From the NCBI GenBank assembly GCA_021202325.1, contig JAJQDF010000139.1, forward strand, positions 1 to 12,331: 12,331 bases of DNA, written 5' to 3'. This DNA comes from Clostridiales bacterium (GTDB lineage Bacteria > Bacillota > Clostridia > Lachnospirales > Anaerotignaceae). How positions within the stretch are numbered: position 1 is the stretch's first letter; every line of letters starts with the position of its first letter. Below are positions 1 through 6,501 of the stretch, piece by piece. A program made the position numbers and the translations under genes. The notes below the pieces were generated by a model. That model ran no database searches. It was given only the letters and a program-made list of their open reading frames with translations, and was not told the DNA's origin.

Positions 1-84
1 ATCAGAGGCCGGGACTGGTTTTATACAAAAACAAGGTTCTTAGTCAGCTTTAAAAATTTCCGAGAAATGTTAGGACGCTTTAAT

Positions 85-113
85 TTGACAAGAGGTTGAT
101 TTTAGTATATAAT
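85..113 (+). promoter_or_regulatory. Consensus sigma-A promoter for the bcd leader/operon
   Basis: A perfect -35 box, TTGACA (85-90), is separated by exactly 17 bp from a perfect -10 box, TATAAT (108-113). Transcription would start near 119-121, about 415 nt upstream of the bcd start codon. No comparable promoter is visible between here and bcd, so the transcript probably includes the whole structured leader. Bases 1-84 contain no gene or motif that I recognise. Confidence 0.85.
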
Positions 114-356
114 ATAATACGGTCGGCTTAAGTCTCAAAATGGAGACTGCAAAAGGCTTGGAACCGGCTTTGGTTTCAAAAAGAATACAGCAATTTGTTA
201 AAATTATTGCAATTATTTTTGGTAAAATTGTTTAAAAAATGTCAAAAATGCAGTTTGGAATATAAAAGTTCGTTAAATTGCCGTTTTTGGCACGGGAATT
301 GCTGTAAAGCAACTTTTAAGTAACGGCAGTCGGCATGTGTAGTACGGCAGGCGCCA

Positions 357-506
357 TGCATGACTCAATCAAGTAAAGCATTCGTCATGCTAACCTCGAC
401 TCAAAGAGTCTCGGTTGGGCTTATCGCCCTATAAGCTAAAAACGTAACTTGCCTTCAGGTGAGTAAACTCCCCTTAGGCAATTACATTTTTATCTTGCAT
501 GACTCA
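357..506 (+). repeat. 11-nt direct repeat flanking the 3' domain of the bcd leader
   Basis: TGCATGACTCA occurs exactly at 357-367 and again at 496-506. A single complementary arm, GTCATGC (384-390), can pair with GCATGAC in either copy (358-364 or 497-503), so the two 7-bp helices exclude each other. Pairing with the first copy gives a local hairpin with a 19-nt loop. Pairing with the second closes a multi-helix domain around 391-496 that ends 17 nt before the SD. GACTCA also appears a third time at 398-403. Confidence 0.55.
444..496 (+). terminator. Terminator-like hairpin in the bcd leader (possible attenuator)
   Basis: GTAA (444-447) and TTGCCT (449-454), with one bulged C, pair with AGGCAA (476-481) and TTAC (482-485). 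An inner stem, 457-463 with 468-474, carries one T-C mismatch and a TAAA loop. The helix is followed directly by ATTTTTATCTT. The U-run is modest, so termination may be partial or conditional. It lies 50 nt upstream of bcd and could end a stand-alone RNA or attenuate the operon. Confidence 0.45.
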
Positions 507-534
507 TTATTATACAATATAGGAGGATTTTATA

Positions 535-1680
535 ATGGTTGGATTCAGTTTGACAAAAGAACAGATACTTCAGCAGCAATTATACAGAGAATTTGCTGAG
601 AATGAAGTAAAACCCAAAGCTGCTGAAATGGATGAGGCTGAGAAATTTGATGTTGGAATCATGGACAAGATGGCTAAATACGGCCTTCTCAGCATTCCTT
701 TCCCCAAAGAGGACGGCGGCGCAGGTGCAAGCGTTCTCTCTTATACACTTTGCATAGAGGAACTCGCAAAGGTTGATGCCAGCACAGCTACAGCTTGCTC
801 AGTACATACTTCTCTTTGCACAACTCTTATCGGAACATTCGGCACACCTTTCCAGAAGGAAAAATACTACAAACCCCTTGCAAGCGGACAGAAATACGGC
901 TGCTTCGGTTTGACAGAGCCCAATGCCGGTTCAGATGCTGCCGGTCAGCAGTCAACAGCTGTTAAGGAAGGCGACCACTACATTCTTAACGGTTCAAAAA
1001 TCTTCATCACAAACTCAGGTTTCTCGGATATCTTCGTAGTATTCGCTATGACAGATAAGTCCAAGGGAACAAAGGGTATCTCCGCTTTCATCCTTGAAAA
1101 GGGTATGCCCGGATTCACAGTAGGAAAAGACATCCCTCGTATGGGTATCAGAGCTGCTTCAAACTGCGAGCTTGCTTTTGACAACGTTATCATTCCTGAA
1201 GAGAACCTTATCGGAAGAGAAGGCGAAGGCTTCAAGATTGCTATGGCTACTCTTGACGGCGGACGTATCGGTGTTGCTGCTATCGCTCTTGGTATCGCTC
1301 AGGGCGCTATCAACGAAACAATTAAATATGTAGGCGAAAGAAAACAGTTTGGTAAGACAATCGGTTCATTCCAGAACACAAAGTTCGTTCTTGCCGGATT
1401 ACAGACAAAGGTTGACGCTTGCAGACTTCTTGTTTGGAGAGCTGCTTGTGCTAAAGACAACCACGAGCCCATTTCAACATATGCTGCTATGGCTAAGCTT
1501 GCTTGCTCAGACGTTGCCAACGAAACAGCAAGAGCTTGCGTACAGTTATTCGGCGGATATGGATATACAAGAGAGTATCCTATCGAAAGAATGATGCGTG
1601 ACGCTAAGATCACTGAAATCTATGAAGGAACATCAGAAGTTCAGAGAATGGTTATTTCAGGCGCAATGAAAGTTAAATAA
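535..1680 (+). CDS. bcd: Butyryl-CoA dehydrogenase (short-chain acyl-CoA dehydrogenase family)
   Basis: This cytoplasmic flavoenzyme interconverts crotonyl-CoA and butyryl-CoA in butyrate formation. Its 381 aa match the usual 379-383 aa of clostridial Bcd. The fold order is normal: an N-terminal helical domain; a middle beta domain with the FAD/substrate motif FGLTEPNAGSD (124-134); and a C-terminal helical domain with ERKQFGK (268-274) and the catalytic-base motif EIYEGTSE (361-368). In that motif Glu364 corresponds to the glutamate that removes the alpha proton in short- and medium-chain dehydrogenases. The ATG at 535 follows a perfect AGGAGG (521-526) by 8 nt. The gene lies immediately upstream of etfB and etfA, as in clostridial bcd operons, but crt, hbd and thl are not adjacent. 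Codon use is strongly biased (Ile mostly ATC), which suggests high expression. Substrate length cannot be proved from sequence; the Etf genes make butyryl-CoA most likely. Confidence 0.93.
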   Translation: MVGFSLTKEQILQQQLYREFAENEVKPKAAEMDEAEKFDVGIMDKMAKYGLLSIPFPKEDGGAGASVLSYTLCIEELAKVDASTATACSVHTSLCTTLIGTFGTPFQKEKYYKPLASGQKYGCFGLTEPNAGSDAAGQQSTAVKEGDHYILNGSKIFITNSGFSDIFVVFAMTDKSKGTKGISAFILEKGMPGFTVGKDIPRMGIRAASNCELAFDNVIIPEENLIGREGEGFKIAMATLDGGRIGVAAIALGIAQGAINETIKYVGERKQFGKTIGSFQNTKFVLAGLQTKVDACRLLVWRAACAKDNHEPISTYAAMAKLACSDVANETARACVQLFGGYGYTREYPIERMMRDAKITEIYEGTSEVQRMVISGAMKVK

Positions 1681-1702
1681 TAGCGGAGGGAGAAAAAGCA
1701 CA

Positions 1703-2494
1703 ATGAAAATTATTGTATGTATAAAACAGGTTCCGGATACATCGGAAGTTAAACTTGATCCTAAGACAAACACACTTATAAGAGAAGGCGTACCCAGCAT
1801 CATCAACCCCGATGACAAGAGCGGTATTGAAGCTGCTTTAAGAATCAAAGAGCAGGTTGGCGGTACAGTTACTATCGTCTGCATGGGCCCTGCACAGGCT
1901 GACGTTGCTATCAGAGAAGCACTCGCTATGGGATGCGACGACGCAGTTCTTATTTCAGGCAGAGAGTTCGGAGGTTCCGATACACTCGCTACATCCACAA
2001 TCATTGCTGCCGGCATCAAGACACTTGACTACGACCTTATCATCACAGGACGTCAGGCTATCGACGGAGACACAGCACAGGTTGGTCCTCAGATCGCTGA
2101 GCATCTTGGACTTCCCCAGGTTTCATACTGCGAGGATATCGAGGTTGAGAGCGAAAACAGCCTTATCGTTAAGAGACAGTATGAAGACAGATATCAGAAG
2201 ATCAGAGTTAAAACTCCTTGCGTACTCACAGCTCTTTCAGAGCTTGCTGAGCCCAGATATATGTCAGTAGGCGGAACAATCGACGCTTATGCTAAGGAAG
2301 TTAAGGTTCTTGGATTTGAAGAGCTTAAGGACAAGCTCAATCCTGAACATATCGGACTTAAAGGTTCACCCACAAACGTTATTCAGTCATTCACAAAGCA
2401 GGCTAAGGGCGCAGGAACAGTTGTAAAAGACGTTTCTCCTGATGAAGCTGTTAAGGCTATCATCGCTAAACTTGAAGAGAAATATATTATTTGA
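1703..2494 (+). CDS. etfB: Electron transfer flavoprotein beta subunit
   Basis: This is the beta subunit of the EtfAB heterodimer that exchanges electrons with Bcd. At 263 aa it is close to the family norm. The protein opens with the typical MKIIVCIKQVPDTSEV and carries the nucleotide-binding segment GREFGGSDTLATS (86-98) and TGRQAIDGDTAQVGP (115-129), followed by the EtfB signature region KRQYEDRYQKIRVKTP (157-172). In the known bifurcating clostridial enzymes EtfB holds the second FAD that accepts hydride from NADH; membership of that group is inferred from the bcd context, not proved. The ATG is preceded by GGAGGGAG (1685-1692) with a 10-nt gap. The gene begins 22 nt after bcd, and its TGA (2492-2494) lies 17 nt before the chosen etfA start. 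Confidence 0.95.
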   Translation: MKIIVCIKQVPDTSEVKLDPKTNTLIREGVPSIINPDDKSGIEAALRIKEQVGGTVTIVCMGPAQADVAIREALAMGCDDAVLISGREFGGSDTLATSTIIAAGIKTLDYDLIITGRQAIDGDTAQVGPQIAEHLGLPQVSYCEDIEVESENSLIVKRQYEDRYQKIRVKTPCVLTALSELAEPRYMSVGGTIDAYAKEVKVLGFEELKDKLNPEHIGLKGSPTNVIQSFTKQAKGAGTVVKDVSPDEAVKAIIAKLEEKYII

Positions 2495-2511
2495 TGAGGG
2501 GTGAACTTAAA

Positions 2512-3516
2512 ATGAGTAAAGATGTATATGTAATTGTAGAACAGAGAGACGCAAAAGTTCAGAAAGTCGGAGTTGAGCTTATCGGCGAGGCTACAAAGCT
2601 TGCTGCTGACTTAGGCGAAAAAGTTGTTGCTGTTATCATCGGTGCTAACGTAGCAGGAAGAGCACAGGAGCTCATTGCTTACGGCGCTGACAAAGTTGTT
2701 ATAGTTGATGATCCCATGCTTGAGAAATATGCTACAGAGCCCTATGCAAAGGCTGTTGCAGCTGTAATCAGAAACTATGATCCTAATATCGTTCTTTTCG
2801 GAGCTTCTTCAATCGGCCGTGACCTTGCTCCCCGTGTATCAGCAAGAGTTCATACAGGACTTACAGCTGACTGCACAAAGCTTGCTATCGATCCCGAGAC
2901 AAAGCTTCTTAACATGACACGTCCTGCATTTGGCGGTAACATCATGGCTACTATCATCTGCAAAAACCACAGACCTCAGATGGCTACAGTACGCCCCGGC
3001 GTTATGGCAGCACTTGCTAAAGACGAAACAAGAACAGGCGAAGTTGAGACATTCAAGGTTGACTTCGTACCTGCTGATATGAACGTTGAAATCATCGAAG
3101 AAGTTAAGGCTTCCAAGAAGATTGTTGACATTACAGACGCTAAGATCCTTGTATCAGGCGGACGTGGTATCGGCGGACCTGAATTCCTTCCTGTACTTCA
3201 AGAGGCTGCTGATGTTCTCGGCGGTATCGTTTCAGGAACAAGACCTGTTATCGAAGCCGGCTGGCTTGAAAAAGAGCGCCAGGTTGGACAGACAGGTAAG
3301 ACTGTTAGACCTAACCTCTACCTTGCTTGCGGTATCTCAGGTGCCATCCAGCACGTTGCAGGTATGGAAAGCTCAGAGGTTGTTATCTCCATCAACAAAG
3401 ATGACAACGCAGCTATCTTCGGCGTATCAGACCTTGGTGTAGTTGGAGACGTTAAGGTTATCCTTCCTAAACTCATTGAGGCTATCAAGAAAGTTAAAGA
3501 AGAGAAAATGAACTAA
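2512..3516 (+). CDS. etfA: Electron transfer flavoprotein alpha subunit
   Basis: EtfA provides the FAD that delivers electrons to Bcd. The start at 2512 (MSKDVYVIVEQ) is chosen because AGGGGTG (2496-2502) sits 9 nt upstream; an in-frame TTG at 2491 and ATG at 2494 would overlap etfB and lack an SD. The 334-aa product has the usual length with no extra N-terminal ferredoxin domain. The C-terminal FAD domain shows VSGGRGIGG (214-222), SGTRPVIEAGW (241-251), RQVGQTGKTVRP (256-267) and the alpha-subunit signature LYLACGISGAIQHVAG (269-284), then SINKD (293-297). The gene ends the operon, with a strong terminator 22 nt after its stop. Together with bcd and etfB it probably forms the NADH/crotonyl-CoA/ferredoxin bifurcating complex; that last step is inference. 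Confidence 0.95.
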   Translation: MSKDVYVIVEQRDAKVQKVGVELIGEATKLAADLGEKVVAVIIGANVAGRAQELIAYGADKVVIVDDPMLEKYATEPYAKAVAAVIRNYDPNIVLFGASSIGRDLAPRVSARVHTGLTADCTKLAIDPETKLLNMTRPAFGGNIMATIICKNHRPQMATVRPGVMAALAKDETRTGEVETFKVDFVPADMNVEIIEEVKASKKIVDITDAKILVSGGRGIGGPEFLPVLQEAADVLGGIVSGTRPVIEAGWLEKERQVGQTGKTVRPNLYLACGISGAIQHVAGMESSEVVISINKDDNAAIFGVSDLGVVGDVKVILPKLIEAIKKVKEEKMN

Positions 3517-3538
3517 CCATTATATATTAACCTATTAT

Positions 3539-3570
3539 AAGGACGTCCTACGGGGCGTCCTTTCTTTATT
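3539..3570 (+). terminator. Intrinsic terminator of bcd-etfBA
   Basis: AAGGACGTCC (3539-3548) pairs with GGGCGTCCTT (3553-3562), giving a 10-bp stem with one G-U. It is capped by a TACG (UNCG-type) tetraloop closed by C-G, a very stable loop. The run TTTCTTTATT follows. It lies 22 nt after the etfA stop and should end the operon efficiently. Confidence 0.9.
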
Positions 3571-3690
3571 AAGATGAAATCGTTGGGCGATTTCATCTTG
3601 TGCGGAGGTAACCGCAAAAGTTCCAGAAAAAACTTTTACGGTTACAGTGGCTAACTTTTAGGTATAGACATCCTCGGAAGTGAATTCCTC
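3571..3690 (+). repeat. Structured intergenic repeat, copy A
   Basis: This is one of two homologous, inverted copies. Hairpin 1 is a perfect 12-bp stem, 3571-3582 with 3588-3599, with loop TTGGG. The conserved block GCGGAGG (3602-3608) follows. Hairpin 2 pairs GTAACCG (3608-3614) with CGGTTAC (3639-3645), then, after one mismatch, AAAAGTT (3616-3622) with AACTTTT (3631-3637). The copy ends with the block TCGGAAGTGAATTCCTC (3674-3690). No reading frame fits. The region 3691-3783 between the copies holds nothing I recognise. Confidence 0.7.
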
Positions 3691-3783
3691 GGACGTTGAC
3701 GGTTTCTGTAGGCAAAATTGAGATTTGTACAAAATTTAGAGTTGTTGTTTACAGCTAACTAGATTGGTTTACATAAATCGCTT

Positions 3784-3904
3784 GAGGAATTTATTTCCGA
3801 AAGTGTCAAGGCATAGGAAAATGATAATGCAAAAGCAAAAGTTTCTTTGGAACTTTTGCTTTTGCCTCCGCAAATAAGCTGAAATCTCCCAAAGATTTCA
3901 GCTT
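3784..3904 (-). repeat. Structured intergenic repeat, copy B (inverted)
   Basis: Read on the minus strand this aligns end to end with copy A. The 12-bp hairpin (3876-3887 with 3893-3904) has loop TTGGG on this strand; GCGGAGG lies at 3865-3871; the second hairpin is a perfect 15-bp stem (3829-3843 with 3851-3865) that keeps the core AAAAGTTCC and AACTTTT; and the end block TCGGAAATAAATTCCTC (3784-3800) matches copy A at 15 of 17 positions. Outer stem sequences differ from copy A on both arms, so pairing is preserved. A mobile palindromic (MITE/REP-like) element or RNA element is possible. Confidence 0.7.
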
Positions 3905-3921
3905 ACACGGCTCTGCCGTGT
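3905..3921 (+). other. Short perfect hairpin abutting repeat copy B
   Basis: ACACGGC (3905-3911) and GCCGTGT (3915-3921) form a 7-bp stem with a TCT loop, starting at the base after copy B. No T-run follows directly on the plus strand, so I do not call it a terminator. It may be part of the same repeat element; copy A has the etfA terminator hairpin in the equivalent position. Confidence 0.5.
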
Positions 3922-3937
3922 TTGCCGCAACTTTTTG

Positions 3938-3966
3938 TGTACATTCATAAATGATTTTGTTATAAT
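3938..3966 (+). promoter_or_regulatory. Extended -10 promoter for the tmk operon
   Basis: TATAAT (3961-3966) is preceded by TG at 3958-3959, an extended -10 (TGnTATAAT). A weak -35, TGTACA (3938-3943), lies 17 bp upstream. The predicted start near 3973 gives a leader of about 34 nt before tmk. Confidence 0.7.
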
Positions 3967-4006
3967 AAAGTATTATAAAATGAATTTATAATCAGGAGTG
4001 GCAGGC

Positions 4007-4630
4007 ATGAAGGGGAAATTTATAACGATTGAAGGAACCGACGGTTCCGGAAAAAGTACACAGATAGAGCTTCTTATGAAATATCTTGATGAAAAGGGTG
4101 TTGACTCCGTTTTGACAAGGGAGCCCGGAGGTACGCCCATAGGCGAGAAAATAAGGGAAATTCTGCTTGATAAAAACTTCAAAGAAATGACTGATATAAC
4201 CGAGGCATTTTTGTATGCGGCATCAAGGAACCAGCATGTTAGGGAGGTCATAATTCCCGCATTGGAGGCCGGCAAGGTTGTCGTATGCGACAGATTCATT
4301 GATTCCAGCATAGCCTATCAGGGCGGTGCCAGGGAACTGGGCGCGGATATGGTTATGGATATAAACAAATTTGCCATTGAGGGAGTAATGCCCGACATGA
4401 CTTTGTTTTTCGACCTTGCTCCGGAAAAGGGAATACTGAGAAAGAAAAAAGAGCATGAACTGGACAGGCTCGAGGAAGAAAAGCTTGATTTTCACAAAAA
4501 GGTATATGACGCCTATAAAAAGCTTTGCGAAGACTATCCGGAGAGGATAAATGCCATTGATGCCGACGATACCGTTGATAATATCCACAAAAAAGTCATA
4601 GAATATGTGGACAAACTGCTTAAGGAATAA
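4007..4630 (+). CDS. tmk: Thymidylate kinase (dTMP kinase)
   Basis: It phosphorylates dTMP to dTDP with ATP in dTTP synthesis. The 207 aa are the normal family length. The P-loop GTDGSGKS (10-17) follows the N-terminal strand KFITIE; TREPGGTPIGE (37-47) is the substrate-side motif, DRFIDSSIAYQG (95-106) the DR(Y/F) motif, and 145-165 the charged lid region. The ATG at 4007 is preferred because AGGAG (3994-3998) lies 8 nt upstream and the protein then begins MKGKFITIEG, as in homologues; an in-frame GTG at 3998 overlaps that SD. It is first in the tmk-holB-yaaT-yabB-rsmI operon. Ile codons are mostly ATA, unlike the bcd operon. Confidence 0.97.
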   Translation: MKGKFITIEGTDGSGKSTQIELLMKYLDEKGVDSVLTREPGGTPIGEKIREILLDKNFKEMTDITEAFLYAASRNQHVREVIIPALEAGKVVVCDRFIDSSIAYQGGARELGADMVMDINKFAIEGVMPDMTLFFDLAPEKGILRKKKEHELDRLEEEKLDFHKKVYDAYKKLCEDYPERINAIDADDTVDNIHKKVIEYVDKLLKE

Positions 4631-4635
4631 ATGCT

Positions 4636-5631
4636 ATGTATAATTTCAGCGAGATAATCGGAAATGAACAGATAATAAAAAGCATGAGAACATCCATAAG
4701 ACATTCTATGGTTTCCCATGCCTATATAATAAGCGGCCCTGAGGGCAGCGGAAAAAAGCTTATAGCTTCGGCCTTTGCTAAGACGCTTATGTGCGAAAAG
4801 GGCGGCGATGCGGCCTGTGACAGCTGTGTTTCCTGCCGTACATTTGACGGCGGAAACAATCCCGATGTAATATATGTCCACCCCACAAAGACCAAGGCGC
4901 TGTCTGTGGATGATGTCAGGGAACAGATAACGGCGGATGTAAATATAAAGCCCTATAACCACAAATATAAGATTTATATTATCCCCAAGGCCGACACAAT
5001 GACACATCCGGCGCAAAATGCCCTTCTGAAAACATTGGAGGAGCCGCCGCGTTACGCAATTTTCCTGCTCATTGCCGAAAACATGAATTCCTTTCTGCCG
5101 ACAATATTGTCTAGGTGTGTGGCCTTCAGCATAAAGCCCCTGCCCACCGAAAAGGTCAAGAATTATCTTTTGGCAAAGGGTATAGCTGATGAGAAAAATG
5201 CCGCCGTATGTGCTGCCTATTCCCAGGGGAGTATCGGAACGGCCATAAAATTTGCCCAGTCGGAGGAATTTGCGAGTCTCAGGCAAAAACTGCTGTCGGT
5301 GCTGACAGACATTCGGAGGCTGAATTATATTGAACTGAGCGATGCGGTAAAGGAACTGGAAGAATTTAAAGATTTAACAGACATAACCGATATGATATAT
5401 ATATGGTACAGGGATGTCTTTGTATACAAAACAACGGCTAACGAGGCCGATATAATAGAGAGGGACATGGTTGAGGATATAAAGAGGGAGGCCGGAAGGG
5501 TTTCCTTCGATGGTATATACAATGTTCCCAAGCTTATAATTGAGACAAAAAGGCAGATAAAGCAAAACGTAAATTTCAGCTTTGCTTTGGAAATGCTGTT
5601 TATAAATATAAAAGGAGAGTTAATTGAATGA
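4636..5631 (+). CDS. holB: DNA polymerase III delta' subunit (clamp loader)
   Basis: Delta' is the stator subunit of the replicative clamp loader that opens the beta clamp. The 331-aa protein has the clamp-loader N-terminal domain: a P-loop-like GPEGSGKK (34-41); a four-cysteine zinc module (Cys53, Cys61, Cys64, Cys67); KADTMTHPAQNALLKTLEEPP (118-138), characteristic of DnaX/HolB; and the SRC motif (159-161), whose arginine acts in trans on neighbouring ATPase sites. The final P-loop residue is Lys rather than Thr/Ser, in line with delta' often not hydrolysing ATP. The start ATG at 4636 lies 5 nt after tmk, with AAGGA (4622-4626) upstream inside tmk. The gene overlaps yaaT by 4 nt (ATGA). The tmk-holB neighbourhood is typical of Firmicutes. 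Confidence 0.93.
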   Translation: MYNFSEIIGNEQIIKSMRTSIRHSMVSHAYIISGPEGSGKKLIASAFAKTLMCEKGGDAACDSCVSCRTFDGGNNPDVIYVHPTKTKALSVDDVREQITADVNIKPYNHKYKIYIIPKADTMTHPAQNALLKTLEEPPRYAIFLLIAENMNSFLPTILSRCVAFSIKPLPTEKVKNYLLAKGIADEKNAAVCAAYSQGSIGTAIKFAQSEEFASLRQKLLSVLTDIRRLNYIELSDAVKELEEFKDLTDITDMIYIWYRDVFVYKTTANEADIIERDMVEDIKREAGRVSFDGIYNVPKLIIETKRQIKQNVNFSFALEMLFINIKGELIE

Positions 5632-6500
5632 TAGAGGTAATAGGCGTTAAATTTAAAAAGGCCGGAAAGCTTTATTATTTCGATCCGGATGGACAGAAGC
5701 TGGAGGAAGGCAGCCATGCTATAGTCGAGACTGTCCGCGGCGTTGAATACGGAACGGTAATAAAGGGCAACACAATGGTTCAAGACGGAGAGGTTGTACA
5801 GCCGCTGAAAAAGGTAATAAGAAAGGCAACCCCCGAGGACGACAAAAGCGAGGCTGAAAACAGAAACAAGGAGAAGGAAGCCTTCGCCATATGTGAGGAA
5901 AAAATAGCCAAGCATAAGCTGGACATGAAGCTCATTGATGTGGAAATTACATTTGACCACAACAAGCTCATATTCTATTTCACCTCCGATGAGCGAGTGG
6001 ATTTCCGTGAGCTTGTAAAGGAACTGACTGCGGTATTCAGAACAAGGATTGAGCTGAGACAGATCGGCGTCCGTGACGAGGCCAAGATGATGAATGGTAT
6101 AGGCATATGCGGCAGATCCCTTTGCTGTGCTACGTTTTTGGGCGATTTCCACCCGATAAGCATAAAGATGGCCAAGGAGCAGAGCCTGTCCCTGAACCCC
6201 ACTAAGATTTCCGGCATATGCGGCAGACTTATGTGCTGCCTGAAATATGAGGAGGATGTTTACGAGGAGCTCAACAGCAAAATGCCCAATGTCGGCGACA
6301 TTATAAGCACCGTTGACGGTACCGGCGAGATACTTTCGACAAACGTACTTATGCAGGTCGTAAAGGCTGCCGTACGGAAGAAGGAAAACGATCCCCCGAC
6401 AATTGATTTTTATTCTGTAAACGAAATAAAGGTAATAAAGTCAAAGAGACAGAAAAAGCACGATGAGCATGAAGAGCTGGACACCAGCTTAGACGATTGA
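5628..6500 (+). CDS. ricT: PSP1 domain protein, YaaT/RicT family
   Basis: In Bacillus subtilis YaaT (RicT) joins RicA and RicF in an Fe-S protein complex that promotes RNase Y-dependent mRNA maturation and affects sporulation and biofilm formation. The 290-aa protein begins MIEVIGVKFKKAGKLYYFDP, typical of the family. It has the PSP1 core near residues 60-150, then the paired motifs CGRSLCC (161-167) and CGRLMCC (198-204), six cysteines suited to [4Fe-4S] binding. The C-terminal tail is charged. The ATG overlaps the holB stop (ATGA), and AAAGGAG (5611-5617) supplies the SD, so the two are probably translationally coupled. Homology is strong; the exact role in this organism is inferred, since ricA and ricF are not in this window. 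Confidence 0.92.
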   Translation: MIEVIGVKFKKAGKLYYFDPDGQKLEEGSHAIVETVRGVEYGTVIKGNTMVQDGEVVQPLKKVIRKATPEDDKSEAENRNKEKEAFAICEEKIAKHKLDMKLIDVEITFDHNKLIFYFTSDERVDFRELVKELTAVFRTRIELRQIGVRDEAKMMNGIGICGRSLCCATFLGDFHPISIKMAKEQSLSLNPTKISGICGRLMCCLKYEEDVYEELNSKMPNVGDIISTVDGTGEILSTNVLMQVVKAAVRKKENDPPTIDFYSVNEIKVIKSKRQKKHDEHEELDTSLDD

Positions 6501-6501
6501 T

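Larger units (their letters stand above)
120..534 (+). ncRNA. Long structured 5' leader or independent ncRNA ahead of bcd
   Basis: This 415-nt stretch between promoter and bcd has no convincing protein gene but many potential helices. They include 131-136:143-148 (AGTCTC/GAGACT); 279-285:322-328 (TGCCGTT/AACGGCA), which encloses a stem 299-303:308-312 capped by a GUAA (GNRA) tetraloop; 358-364:384-390 (GCATGAC/GTCATGC); 398-402:406-410 (GACTC/GAGTC) extended by 392-395:413-416 across a 2x2 internal loop; 417-420:426-429 (GGGC/GCCC); and the terminator-like stem 444-485. Several helices are mutually exclusive, as in riboswitches or attenuators. I do not recognise the hallmark sequences of the common riboswitches (FMN, TPP, SAM, cobalamin, THF, c-di-GMP, T-box). 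A raiA-type abundant ncRNA is one untested possibility. It could act on bcd in cis or be a separate RNA ending near 492. Confidence 0.6.

Noticed and set aside
45..80. Weak resemblance of AATTTCCGAGAAATG to the repeat end block near 3784-3800
   Set aside because: Only about eight consecutive bases match and no hairpin is present, so a third repeat copy is not supported.
239..265. An 8-codon reading frame (MSKMQFGI) in the leader
   Set aside because: No SD, AT-rich context and no repeated regulatory codons; expected by chance.
360..434. A 24-codon reading frame inside the leader (starts MTQSSKAF)
   Set aside because: No good SD precedes it and it runs across the paired arms of several hairpins, so a structured RNA explains the sequence better than a peptide. 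A leader peptide is not excluded.
495..520. Possible second promoter just before bcd (TTGCAT with TATACAAT-like sequence)
   Set aside because: The spacing between the boxes is only 10-14 bp and transcription would begin inside the SD.
4534..5286. 250-aa minus-strand open frame
   Set aside because: It lies opposite tmk and holB, with no SD or recognisable domain.
5325..6152. 275-aa minus-strand open frame
   Set aside because: It is antisense to holB and yaaT, both well supported by motifs; hydrophobic content is an artefact of the opposite-strand codons.
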